Origin: Chryseobacterium gleum
GTDB taxonomy: Bacteria; Bacteroidota; Bacteroidia; Flavobacteriales_D; Sanyastnellaceae
Length of the DNA stretch: 59,964 nt
Direction: 5' to 3'
Assembly: GCA_945862415.1 (NCBI GenBank)
Contig: CAMAYP010000003.1
Location: forward strand, 1 to 59,964
This document shows, in pieces, positions 1 through 7,191 of this stretch (positions within the stretch are counted from its first letter, which is position 1; the number at the start of each line of letters is the position of its first letter). Under the pieces are notes generated by a model, which was not told the DNA's origin, searched no databases, and saw only the letters and a program-made list of their open reading frames with translations. A program made the translations under genes and the position numbers.

Positions 1-401
1 GAAAGTCCGAATGAAATAGCGCCCACAATGGCAAGCCACGGATTGACGCGCATACACAACATGAGCACATAGAAACCAAACATGCACATGTACAAAGAAC
101 CAATGGCAGGATCGGTTCCCCACTTCAGCACCTTGTCGATAGGGCGCACCCAGTTCGACGGATACATCACGTTGGTTTGATAACCCGGCATACCGCCAAA
201 CATGTTGTTACTCCAAAGAGCTTCTTCGCCGTTGAGCAATCGATAATCCGACAATTCCTTCGACATACCCATTACCTTTTCGATGTCGGGCTGCTTCAAT
301 CCGTATTCGTCATTGATACCGGAAAAAAACAACTTAGCGATTACAAGAAAAACGATAATCGCCACTGCATGCGGCAGAAGTTGCAGAAGTTTTTGCTTCA
401 T
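1..401 (-). CDS. YfhO-like polytopic membrane protein (partial, N-terminal 133 codons)
   Basis: The reading frame runs off the left edge of the window, so only the amino end is present. The ATG is at 401-399. The protein begins with a basic MKQKLLQLLP stretch and a hydrophobic helix (about residues 10-28), followed by an outside loop with GLKQPDIEKVMGMSKELSDY and LLNGEEALWSNNMFGGMPGY, then a second hydrophobic segment near residue 110. This opening matches what I recall of the YfhO family of Bacteroidota, large polytopic proteins thought to resemble glycosyltransferase-C enzymes or lipid-linked sugar handling proteins. It lies 57 bases downstream of a small membrane-protein gene on the same strand and is probably cotranscribed with it. 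The family call is from memory of the N-terminal motif; the biochemical function is not known. Confidence 0.75.
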   Translation of the reverse strand, partial: MKQKLLQLLPHAVAIIVFLVIAKLFFSGINDEYGLKQPDIEKVMGMSKELSDYRLLNGEEALWSNNMFGGMPGYQTNVMYPSNWVRPIDKVLKWGTDPAIGSLYMCMFGFYVLMLCMRVNPWLAIVGAISFGL

Positions 402-458
402 AAAAAAGGAATGCAATTTGGTTTGGGGGTGAAATTAACGACGGAAGGGCAATTGGCC

Positions 459-728
459 TCAATCCTCTTTAATTTCTACATAATCGACGTAATCGCCATC
501 CTCCTTTCGACCTTTAGCGTGTTTATTCGATTCAACTCTTATCTCCCCTTCCTTTCGACGATCTTCTCGAGCACGCTGCTGATTGCGCATTTGCTCCTGC
601 ATGCGTTCCTGAGCGCCCCGCACCACGTGTGGAATGGCCAAGCGCGCTATCAATCGAATGACGAAGGAAACGACCAGAATCCAGAAGATGATTTTGATGA
701 CACCGCCAAGAGATGATTCATATACCAT
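459..728 (-). CDS. Small single-pass membrane protein, DUF4834-like
   Basis: The 89-residue product has one hydrophobic helix (about residues 9-31, rich in Ile and Val), then a strongly charged tail with many Arg, Lys, Glu and Gln, probably helical, ending in an acidic DYVDYVEIKED. Size, layout and position next to a YfhO-like gene resemble the DUF4834 proteins of Bacteroidota. This family call is tentative. No enzymatic motif is visible. A perfect TAnnTTTG promoter element ends only four bases before the ATG (see the promoter entry), so the mRNA leader is very short or absent. Confidence 0.6.
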   Translation of the reverse strand: MVYESSLGGVIKIIFWILVVSFVIRLIARLAIPHVVRGAQERMQEQMRNQQRAREDRRKEGEIRVESNKHAKGRKEDGDYVDYVEIKED

Positions 729-732
729 GGTG

Positions 733-740
733 CAAAATTA
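733..740 (-). promoter_or_regulatory. -7 promoter element, TAATTTTG
   Basis: On the minus strand TAATTTTG is an exact match to the Bacteroidota sigma-A element TAnnTTTG. It is followed by CACC and then the ATG of the small membrane-protein gene. Transcription would begin at or within a few bases of the start codon. I do not see a clear TTTG -33 element at the usual spacing. Confidence 0.45.
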
Positions 741-760
741 ATACCTCGAAGGCTTCACTG

Positions 761-3706
761 CTATTCGATGGTAAAGGCTTTTGATTTCGCACCAAAATCA
801 CCCGTCAGTACCACTGAATATTCACCCTTTGGCAAATAGTATTTCCCGTTGTCGGCCTTGCGGATGCGCACATGTTCGCCGACTGTCTTGCCTCTGTTAA
901 GCGCATCCTGCAGCGGCTTCACTTGCGATTCTGCCAACGAAAGTTCATAGGGTATGCGATTGAACCCGGTGTGCAACGCTGCATCCCCCAGCGTGGCAAT
1001 CCACATAGAATCGGGTCCTTGAATATCGACGTGAATTTTCATATTCGCTTCGCTGTAAATACCAATGCCGTGAGCGGGAATGGATGGCTCGAGCCACTTG
1101 CTCCAGTTGCCGCCCCAGTCGCTGCGCCATCGGATAGCGGGTATACTGAAGACGACAACCTTCTCCTGCTTTTGCTGCATGTATTCGCGGAGCGGCTCCA
1201 CATCGAGTATCCAAATACTGCGTCCGTGCGTGCCTATAACCAAATCCTGCTCGCGCTCTTGCATCACCAAATCGTGAATGGCCACCGCGGGCAGATCGCC
1301 GCTCAATGCGAACCACTTCACTCCACCGTTGGTAGTCACATACAAACCATGGTCGGTGCCTGCATACAACAACTGCTCATGCTTATTGTCTTCGCGCAGC
1401 ACATTCACACATTCGAGTGGTAAGTTGCTTGCAATCGAACGCCATGTTTTTCCCAAATCGTCCGACACAAGCACATACGGCGTAAAGTGATCGTTGCGAT
1501 AGCCGTTAAGCGTTACATAGATTCTGCTTCGTTGGTGCGCTGAAAACAACACGCGCGACACCCACAAGCCCGATGGCAAACCTGCGCTTACATCATTCCA
1601 AGTGTAACCGTTATCGGGCGATATATGCACACGACCATCGTCGCTTCCCACAGCCAGCAATCCAAACTGCAACGGCGATTCGGCAATGGCGGCAAGCGTT
1701 CCAAAAGGCACATTGCCGGTGCGCTCACCGTTGGTCAAATCTCCGCTGAGGGTTGTAAATGTTTCTCCTCCGTCAGTAGAGCGATGCACTTTGTTGGAGC
1801 ACATGTATAAAATATCCTGATTAAATTTTGACAGCAGAATAGGCGTTTGCCAGTTCCATCGCAGCGGGCGCTCGCCCAGTGTATGACGAATGACCAAATC
1901 CTTGTAATCTTCTTCCTTCAATTTGAGTCGCGCGTAATTACCGAACTGATAACCGGTATAGACGGTGTTGTTGTCGCGCGTGTCAATCATCACCTGCATG
2001 CCATCGCCACCCATGATCTCTTGGAATTCGTTGCGGCCCGTGATGCGCCAGTCGTCGTTGGGCTTTGTGCGCGACGATGCATACCACACGCCGTTGTCTT
2101 GCAAACCTCCATAAACGTTGTACGGTTTCGCCTCGTCGACTTGCACCGTATAGAACTGTCCTACTGCCGGCGAATTGCAATTCACGAACGTTGCGCCGTC
2201 GTCGTAGCTTATCTGCACACCGCCATCGCTACCGTTGATGATGTGATTGGCATTGGTCGGATGAATCCACAGCGCATGATGATCGACGTGCACATTGCCC
2301 GGGTTGATGCCCTTCCAGGTAGCCCCACCGTCGCTGCTCTTGAGCAAAGGCACACCGGCGATGTAGACCTTTTTCGGATCGGTGGGAGACACGCGAATCA
2401 TACCGAAATAATAGCCATAGGTAAAAACAACATCGTCGAGGAAGTCGCTGTGTGTGCGCTTCCAATCGCGCGTTTCAGGATTGCATGCATACACCTCAGC
2501 ACCTACGATGGGCGTATTGAACAAGTCTTCGTTGGCGTTGTAGAGATAATCGTACAAGGCCGCAGGCTTAAGTTTTCCGCTATTCACATCAGTCTTGATA
2601 GACTTCGCCGTGTGAGCTTCTTCGAAGCCATTGTCACGCAAGAAACGCTCGAGCACTGAGTCGGGCAAGGCTTGCAATGCTTCGGTGGTCATTTCGATGA
2701 AGGCGTTTTTCTTAATCCCCTCGTCCACTTTCTTCATTGCAGTATCGGGGCGGTGAGCCTGGTTGTCGATGAACGCGAAGAGCGTATGTCCGGCCATGCT
2801 GTGATGCAGCGCGAGGCCAATGCGACCCATCGAGTCTGCGGGCACAGCGCCTGCGAATGCTGATTTGCCATCAGCCGCATGCGACATCATTTTCCACGTG
2901 TTACCACCATCGCTCGACGACCACACGGCGCTGCCGGCACCTTCGCCTTTGAAGTTCCAAGCCGATCGGGCGCGATTCCAGGTAGCTGCATAGAGCATGT
3001 TTGGGTTTGTAGGGTCGATGACCAAATCGACAGCACCGCATCCTTCTGCAGGCGTGAGTGTATGCCTCCACGTTGCACCGCCATCAGTTGTTTTGAAAAC
3101 ACCCCGCTGACCGCCCGACGTATAGAGCGGGCCAAGCGATGCGACCCATACGATGTTTGGATTGGAAGGATGAACAACTACACGACCGATGTGATGTGTA
3201 TCGGGAAGCCCTTTGTGTTCGGCCTTATAGCGAAACGTGCCGTCCTTCTGTTGCACGGGAATTACACGATACACGCCAACACCTGCATAAGAAGAACGCG
3301 ATGAATTCACTTCACCGGTGCCTATCCATATCACTTCGCCATGCACCCAGTCGACTGCAATATCGCCGATAGTCATTACCGCTTCGTTGTCGAAGACCGG
3401 CTCGAACGATACCCCGTTATTGCGTGTCACCCACAATCCACCGCTGGCATAGGCGACGTAGAAGTGATGCGCGTTATTCGGGTTTACATCCAGGTCGACC
3501 ACGCGACCGCTCATGACCGTTGGGCCGATGCAGCGCGCAGGTACTTCGCGCCAGGGACTATCAGCGGCTGCAGTTCGCGCAGCATTGAGCGATTGCAGGC
3601 GTTCAATGCCCGGAGTGGCGGCTGTTGAAGATTGCTTCGGTTGTGACTTGCGCTGGGCGTGGGCCGTTGCGGTGAGGAATAAAATAGCAAGGAGGAGTAA
3701 ACGCAT
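761..3706 (-). CDS. Secreted multi-BNR-repeat (VPS10/sortilin-like) beta-propeller protein
   Basis: The 981-residue product has a signal peptide (MRLLLLAILFLTATAHAQ, cleavage after AQ). The body carries at least eight Asp-box/BNR motifs of the type S-x-D-G-G-x-T-W, for example TTDGGATW, SSDGGNTW, SSDGGATW, STDGGETF, DNGYTW and TTNGGVKW. These mark one or two large beta-propellers as in VPS10/sortilin, GH74 and sialidase folds. The last 100 residues look like a beta-sandwich tail, but I see no typical T9SS sorting motif. In Bacteroidota such proteins are often annotated as glycosyl hydrolases without proof; I cannot identify a catalytic pair. It stands alone on the minus strand, 8 bases downstream of the 55-residue protein gene, so read-through from that unit is possible. 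Confidence 0.85.
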   Translation of the reverse strand: MRLLLLAILFLTATAHAQRKSQPKQSSTAATPGIERLQSLNAARTAAADSPWREVPARCIGPTVMSGRVVDLDVNPNNAHHFYVAYASGGLWVTRNNGVSFEPVFDNEAVMTIGDIAVDWVHGEVIWIGTGEVNSSRSSYAGVGVYRVIPVQQKDGTFRYKAEHKGLPDTHHIGRVVVHPSNPNIVWVASLGPLYTSGGQRGVFKTTDGGATWRHTLTPAEGCGAVDLVIDPTNPNMLYAATWNRARSAWNFKGEGAGSAVWSSSDGGNTWKMMSHAADGKSAFAGAVPADSMGRIGLALHHSMAGHTLFAFIDNQAHRPDTAMKKVDEGIKKNAFIEMTTEALQALPDSVLERFLRDNGFEEAHTAKSIKTDVNSGKLKPAALYDYLYNANEDLFNTPIVGAEVYACNPETRDWKRTHSDFLDDVVFTYGYYFGMIRVSPTDPKKVYIAGVPLLKSSDGGATWKGINPGNVHVDHHALWIHPTNANHIINGSDGGVQISYDDGATFVNCNSPAVGQFYTVQVDEAKPYNVYGGLQDNGVWYASSRTKPNDDWRITGRNEFQEIMGGDGMQVMIDTRDNNTVYTGYQFGNYARLKLKEEDYKDLVIRHTLGERPLRWNWQTPILLSKFNQDILYMCSNKVHRSTDGGETFTTLSGDLTNGERTGNVPFGTLAAIAESPLQFGLLAVGSDDGRVHISPDNGYTWNDVSAGLPSGLWVSRVLFSAHQRSRIYVTLNGYRNDHFTPYVLVSDDLGKTWRSIASNLPLECVNVLREDNKHEQLLYAGTDHGLYVTTNGGVKWFALSGDLPAVAIHDLVMQEREQDLVIGTHGRSIWILDVEPLREYMQQKQEKVVVFSIPAIRWRSDWGGNWSKWLEPSIPAHGIGIYSEANMKIHVDIQGPDSMWIATLGDAALHTGFNRIPYELSLAESQVKPLQDALNRGKTVGEHVRIRKADNGKYYLPKGEYSVVLTGDFGAKSKAFTIE

Positions 3707-3714
3707 CGGTTCAA

Positions 3715-3882
3715 TTACTTTTTCGATTTGGAAGAACTCTTTTGTTTAGGAGACGATGTTTTCGCTACCTGTTTCTTTTTAAAATCTTGAATAATCTTAT
3801 TGATTTTCTCCTTCTCCTTTTTTGTCAAAGGTTTGGGTATAAATTCAAAATCCACACCCATTGGTTCTCTTACTATTCCCAT
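3715..3882 (-). CDS. Small basic protein (55 aa) paired with the GNAT-like gene
   Basis: The ATG is at 3882-3880 and the stop at 3715. The amino half carries VREPMGVDFEFIPKPLTKKE, which resembles a short motif (REPxGVDF..PxPLT) that I recall in tiny Bacteroidota proteins encoded beside a GNAT-fold protein. The carboxyl half is a predicted basic helix ending in a Lys/Ser-rich tail. It begins 4 bases after the stop of the upstream GNAT-like gene, so the two are translationally close and very likely one operon. No function is known to me. A toxin-antitoxin or regulator-enzyme relationship is a guess from size, charge and pairing. Confidence 0.7.
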   Translation of the reverse strand: MGIVREPMGVDFEFIPKPLTKKEKEKINKIIQDFKKKQVAKTSSPKQKSSSKSKK

Positions 3883-3886
3883 GCTA

Positions 3887-4414
3887 TTAGGATTTAAAAT
3901 ACTTATCTACTAAAAAGGCGGCAGCGGTTGATTCAATGACCATGAGCTGACCTCCGTGATGAGCGGCACCGAGCGTCTTCACGTAATGATCAATCAATGC
4001 TGTTTTTGCGTGAAAGGAAACAAATCCGTCAAAGCCCCTTTGAAAGGATAGTCGGCATGCAAATGCAACGAGATTGCCCGGCGCCCCGAGATAGACCTTA
4101 TCCACTCCACGATTGAACGGAGCACTTTCAATCAAAGGCATGTAAATAAAGCTTTCTTCAATGCGCAAACTAATTACAGCTTGAATAATCTCAGGGCTGC
4201 TTTCTATAGTTAACTTATAGACTTCTCGATCATTTAAAGCCCATTCATCCTTCCAATTAAACTTCCAGCCATTTCGCTTCGACACTGATTTGAGATCTTC
4301 CTTTACGAGGACAGACACAACGGTTGAAAAACTGTCACCCGTTCTAACATTTTCAATCGAACGAGTTAGCTTATCTACCTCAAAATCCAAGTATTTGACG
4401 ACCTGTTTTTTCAC
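3887..4414 (-). CDS. GNAT-fold acetyltransferase-like protein
   Basis: The frame is open further upstream, to 4606, but that part is translated from a palindromic repeat. I therefore start at GTG 4414 (VKKQVVKYLDFEVDKL), giving 175 residues. The centre has FIYMPLIESAPFNRG and YLGAPGNLVAFACRLSFQRG (about residues 89-127), a glycine-containing loop then a helix, as in the acetyl-CoA binding part of GNAT folds. HYVKTLGA and a terminal FLVDKYF helix follow. The segment is typical of short GNAT-like proteins found with a tiny partner gene in Bacteroidota and cyanobacteria. Substrate is unknown. The partner gene follows after 4 bases. No obvious promoter is seen; the upstream DNA is repeat. Confidence 0.7.
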   Translation of the reverse strand: MKKQVVKYLDFEVDKLTRSIENVRTGDSFSTVVSVLVKEDLKSVSKRNGWKFNWKDEWALNDREVYKLTIESSPEIIQAVISLRIEESFIYMPLIESAPFNRGVDKVYLGAPGNLVAFACRLSFQRGFDGFVSFHAKTALIDHYVKTLGAAHHGGQLMVIESTAAAFLVDKYFKS

Positions 4415-4491
4415 CTGTCTAAGGTAATGCAGATACCCTGTGAATCGGAGTTTTAGAATGGGATAATTCCGACTTTTACAACGACCAACTT

Positions 4492-4634
4492 GCCCCTCGA
4501 CTTCGCTCGGGGACCGGATGTTCCGCCGGTAATTTGGCCTCGGCTTCGCTCGGCCGCACGCACGCGACGGCCGAGCGGAGCCGAGGCCTCCTCTTTTGCA
4601 TATCATCGCCGGTCCCCGAGCGAAGCCGAGGGGC
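4492..4634. repeat. Nested palindromic intergenic repeat, copy 1
   Basis: Two inverted pairs are nested. The outer arms are 4492-4517 and 4609-4634 (26 bases, one mismatch). The inner arms are 4536-4556 and 4568-4588 (21 bases, one mismatch). The shared core is CTCGGCTTCGCTCGG. Together they could fold as one long imperfect hairpin. A similar element lies at 6848-7006. Both copies lie in the 3' spacer of a minus-strand gene, on the far side of a GC-rich terminator hairpin from that gene. The element makes up most of the 433-base gene-free stretch 4415-4847, together with a terminator and a heptad repeat. Confidence 0.8.
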
Positions 4635-4700
4635 GCTCACCAACCATAGTTCGGCTCCGCTCACCAACCGCCAAGGGGTTCAGACCAACCTTCGAAGGTC

Positions 4701-4726
4701 AAAAAAAAGAGGGGCCATCGCCCCTC
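4701..4726 (-). terminator. Rho-independent terminator (minus strand)
   Basis: Stem GAGGGGC/GCCCCTC (4709-4715 with 4720-4726) has a 4-base loop and a run of eight A on the plus-strand left side, which is a U-run when read on the minus strand. It lies about 120 bases past the stop of the LamG protein gene. An almost identical hairpin is at 7015-7032. Confidence 0.7.
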
Positions 4727-4738
4727 CTTTCAATGACT

Positions 4739-4844
4739 AATTACAAAGTACTATGTACAAGTCGAGCACTTCGCTTTGGTGCAAGGGACATTCTCTTAAA
4801 CAAGCGCCCTCACCGTACCTAGTACTTCGTAATTTGTACTTAAT
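4739..4844. repeat. Heptad-period inverted repeat (ATTACRA/AGTACTW type)
   Basis: The left arm 4739-4758 and right arm 4815-4834 are inverted copies (20 bases, two mismatches). Both show a 7-base period, with GTA or TAC recurring every seven bases (right side GTACCTA, GTACTTC, GTAATTT, GTACTTA). It ends at the stop of the LamG gene. The sequence differs from the other heptad loci in this window but the design is the same. Confidence 0.7.
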
Positions 4845-4847
4845 CAT

Positions 4848-6548
4848 CTACTGCAGCACAATCGCCCTTGTATCCACCGGCACGCCCTGCGCATTATAGA
4901 TCACCACCTGGTACGTGCCCGCACCACCCCACGTGCCCAGCTGCAATACTTCTTGCTGTTGGCTGATGTTGGCCGAGTGAATTTCCTGTCCGATAGAATT
5001 GAAAATCTTCAGGGTGTATCCTGCGAGTGAAGCGAAGTCGCCGTAGTCAATAGTGAGCTGCTCACTAGTCGGATTCGGAAACATCAAAATTGTGTTCTCA
5101 TAGGTCACGGGATTGAAACCTGTTGGGTTGAGATTGATGATGAGTGTGTCGGTGACGGTGATGTATGTGGTGTCTATCACATCAATGTGCGTCGTGTCCG
5201 TAACGGTTACATAGGTTGTGTCATAAACATCGACAATATTCTCAATATATGTCGTGTCGTAAACCTCACTAAATAGTGTGTCATAGATATCCACCTGCAA
5301 AAAAACAGTTGTGGTATCGAATACATCAATTACGTTCACAAGGGTATCGTACACATCAACCGTATTGACAATATAAGTCGTGTCATAAACCTCGCTGAAG
5401 AGTGTGTCATAGATTTCAACTTGCAAATACACCGTGATCGTATCGAATACATCAATTACGTTGGTGAGAGTATCGAACACTTCTACTGCCACAGTAATAG
5501 TATCGAACACGTCGATATTGTTATATACCGTAAGTGTATCGAACACATCAACCACATTAACCACTGTGGTCGTATCAGTAATTTCAACAACCAAGGTATC
5601 ATAAACGGTCACGTTGGTTTCAATTGTATCGTAAACGGTTGCAGACTGAGAATTGAACCATATCGTATCCGTGCAATTGCCATTATTTACCCAAATGAAA
5701 TCTTGCGAAGTCGGCTCAACTGTAATCGCCTGACTCGATTCTCCGGTTGACCATGTAGGATTGACTGTTGTAGTCAAAGTATCAATTACAAACCCTGAAG
5801 TGTAACCACTCACCAAAGAGCCGTCGTAGCAAATAGGCCAGGATGGATTGAGGTTAGTGGGTTTAATCCAAAATTCGCATGTAATATTACTTGTAGGCAA
5901 AACTTGATCGAAAATGATACCGCTATTAATGCCATTAAACTGAGCACAATTTCCCCAAACACCTGTTGACCATTCGACGTTTGTAGCCATACCATTCACA
6001 CCAGCACTGCCATTAACAGCGAAACCAGAAGTTTCATCGAGATGCCAAAGACCAATAGTATTTGCATCAGCAGCAAATGGAGACTCATTAAGGTAATTCT
6101 GAAGTATTTCCGACTCACTTCTTACTACACTTGACAATCTTACCTCATCTATGAAACCTTCAAAAGGCGAAATAATTTGCCCCCCGGTTTGAAAAGTGCC
6201 ACCAATAGCATATCCCAGTATGAATCTCGTCCAATTATAAAAATTGTTGTAAGTATAATTACCAGCAAATATCAATTGTCCATTTAAATAGATGGTTGAT
6301 GCACCTGCATTAGGATCATCGCCCTTTGTAAAAGCAACATAATTCCAATCATTTTGTTCTAACAGCATGAGGAAGTCTTGACCCAACTGATTGTTTACAT
6401 AGGCCTGGGCACCTCTTAGTTGCAAATCCGAATGAGGTGTAGAAGTAATTGTCACGGAACCTATCGCATCGCAATTGCTTTGCGCCGTTGCGGCAATACG
6501 TAACCCCAAGAGCACAGCGATTGTCAGAAATACACTTTTCTGTTTCAT
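4848..6548 (-). CDS. T9SS-exported LamG-domain protein with tandem Asp-Thr linker repeats
   Basis: The 566-residue protein begins with a signal peptide (MKQKSVFLTIAVLLGLRIAATAQ). A LamG/concanavalin-like region covers about residues 35-235 (typical GFIDEVRLSS, TIGLWHLDE and CEFWIKP strands). A short stretch (about 240-305) leads to a long linker (about 305-475) built of VFDT/VYDT/TDTT units, including two 42-residue copies. The last 85 residues form a type A T9SS sorting domain (FPNPTSEQLTIDYG ... LKIFNSIGQEI ... GTYQVVIYNAQG ... VLQ). It is therefore likely moved across the outer membrane by T9SS and anchored or released. The LamG part suggests carbohydrate or adhesive binding. No catalytic domain is visible. 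Confidence 0.85.
   Translation of the reverse strand: MKQKSVFLTIAVLLGLRIAATAQSNCDAIGSVTITSTPHSDLQLRGAQAYVNNQLGQDFLMLLEQNDWNYVAFTKGDDPNAGASTIYLNGQLIFAGNYTYNNFYNWTRFILGYAIGGTFQTGGQIISPFEGFIDEVRLSSVVRSESEILQNYLNESPFAADANTIGLWHLDETSGFAVNGSAGVNGMATNVEWSTGVWGNCAQFNGINSGIIFDQVLPTSNITCEFWIKPTNLNPSWPICYDGSLVSGYTSGFVIDTLTTTVNPTWSTGESSQAITVEPTSQDFIWVNNGNCTDTIWFNSQSATVYDTIETNVTVYDTLVVEITDTTTVVNVVDVFDTLTVYNNIDVFDTITVAVEVFDTLTNVIDVFDTITVYLQVEIYDTLFSEVYDTTYIVNTVDVYDTLVNVIDVFDTTTVFLQVDIYDTLFSEVYDTTYIENIVDVYDTTYVTVTDTTHIDVIDTTYITVTDTLIINLNPTGFNPVTYENTILMFPNPTSEQLTIDYGDFASLAGYTLKIFNSIGQEIHSANISQQQEVLQLGTWGGAGTYQVVIYNAQGVPVDTRAIVLQ
5247..5500 (-). repeat. 126-base imperfect coding tandem repeat
   Basis: Two consecutive copies with a period of 126 bases (42 codons) lie inside the linker of the LamG protein; for instance the phrase gtgtcatagat recurs exactly 126 bases apart (5277 and 5403). 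At the protein level each unit contains YLQVEIYDTLFSEVYDTTY or a close variant. Degenerate smaller VxDT units flank them. The repeat keeps frame. Confidence 0.75.
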
Positions 6549-6847
6549 TGTAAAAATTGTTTTTGTTCTACTCTGCCCCGCAGTAGCGTTTGTTTTAATA
6601 AGTAAAGCGTGGGACAGTTACCGATACCTGTAAGTGAGGGAGTAGAAGCCCTGAAAACGAAGTATAGTAACGCCCACGCTTTTGCGTGAGCGTTGCACTA
6701 AAACCTCTCGTTTTCTGGAATTTTCTACTTTTCACTTACGAGTGTTCAGCAAACGCTGTATTGTATGTCAGCCGTTGTGGCGGTTGATTATGTCATGTGT
6801 TGGGTTTGTTGTTGCGAATGTAATGCGATATGCCGTCGACTGCGCTG
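6549..6847. other. Gene-free spacer upstream of the LamG gene
   Basis: I find no credible gene in this spacer. It contains a 10-base inverted pair (aaagcgtggg 6604-6613 with its complement 6673-6682) and no exact TAnnTTTG element in front of the LamG gene. Open frames across it lack any family signal. The rest of the spacer up to 7191 is repeat and terminator and is listed separately. Confidence 0.5.
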
Positions 6848-7006
6848 CCCTCGACTACGCTCGGGCACCGGGATTTTAATTTAGCGATTGGGCCTCGGCT
6901 TCGCTCGGCCACAGTGGGCGCTCGGCCGAGCGATGGTTCGACAAGCTCACCAACCGCTGAGGCCAAGCTCATAGGAAAACATCCGGTACCCGAGCGAAGC
7001 CGAGGG
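6848..7006. repeat. Nested palindromic intergenic repeat, copy 2
   Basis: The outer arms 6848-6871 and 6983-7006 are inverted copies (24 bases, a few mismatches) of the same CCCTCGGCTTCGCTCGGG family as copy 1. A further arm is at 6891-6910, partly matched by GCTCGGCCGAGCG near 6920. Between them lies GGTTCGACAAGCTCACCAACC (6935-6955 region), a phrase also partly present beside copy 1. It is again adjacent to a GC-rich terminator. Confidence 0.75.
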
Positions 7007-7007
7007 T

Positions 7008-7045
7008 AAAAAAAGAGGGGCCAACGCCCCTCTTCTTTTTTTTTT
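7008..7045. terminator. Bidirectional-looking terminator hairpin
   Basis: Stem GAGGGGC/GCCCCTC (7015-7021 with 7026-7032) is flanked by seven A on the left and a long T run on the right, so it could stop transcription from either side. It probably serves the M42 peptidase gene, whose stop is at 7192. It is nearly the same hairpin as at 4709-4726. Confidence 0.7.
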
Positions 7046-7092
7046 GCAGCATGCTGCTTATTAAATCGTATGTATTTCCTTTTCGTGGAGGT

Positions 7093-7112
7093 GGACGCAC
7101 TGCAGTGCGTCC
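7093..7112. repeat. 20-base perfect palindrome GGACGCACTGCAGTGCGTCC
   Basis: This is a perfect self-complementary 20-mer in the spacer downstream of the M42 peptidase gene. It is related to the two GGACGCGCTGCTGCGCGTCC copies at 57045 and 57120, which suggests a dispersed family. It could form a cruciform or act as a binding site; nothing shows which. Confidence 0.7.
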
Positions 7113-7169
7113 GAACCGAGAGGTAGCGTTGAGGGCAAGTCATTCCGATCAAAAGAACCGCGCCTCATC

Positions 7170-7190
7170 ATTCGCCACTCGCCATTCACC
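7170..7190. repeat. Heptad-period repeat (ATTCGCC type), single arm
   Basis: Three consecutive heptamers, ATTCGCC, ACTCGCC and ATTCACC, end just before the stop of the M42 peptidase gene. The same heptamer type recurs at 38674-38694 between gldA and nadE. I see no inverted partner here. Confidence 0.6.
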
Positions 7191-7191
7191 A

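Noticed and set aside
1847-2659. 270-codon plus-strand open frame inside the BNR-repeat gene
   Set aside because: Antisense shadow of the secreted propeller gene with no recognisable domain.
4415-4822. Open frames across the palindromic repeat, including the upstream extension of the GNAT gene
   Set aside because: The peptides are translations of CTCGGCTTCGCTCGG-type repeats (Arg/Ser/Pro/Ala rich), and similar peptides arise in several frames.
6935-6960. GGTTCGA phrase resembling a tRNA T-loop
   Set aside because: No acceptor, D or anticodon arms around it; it is part of the repeat element.
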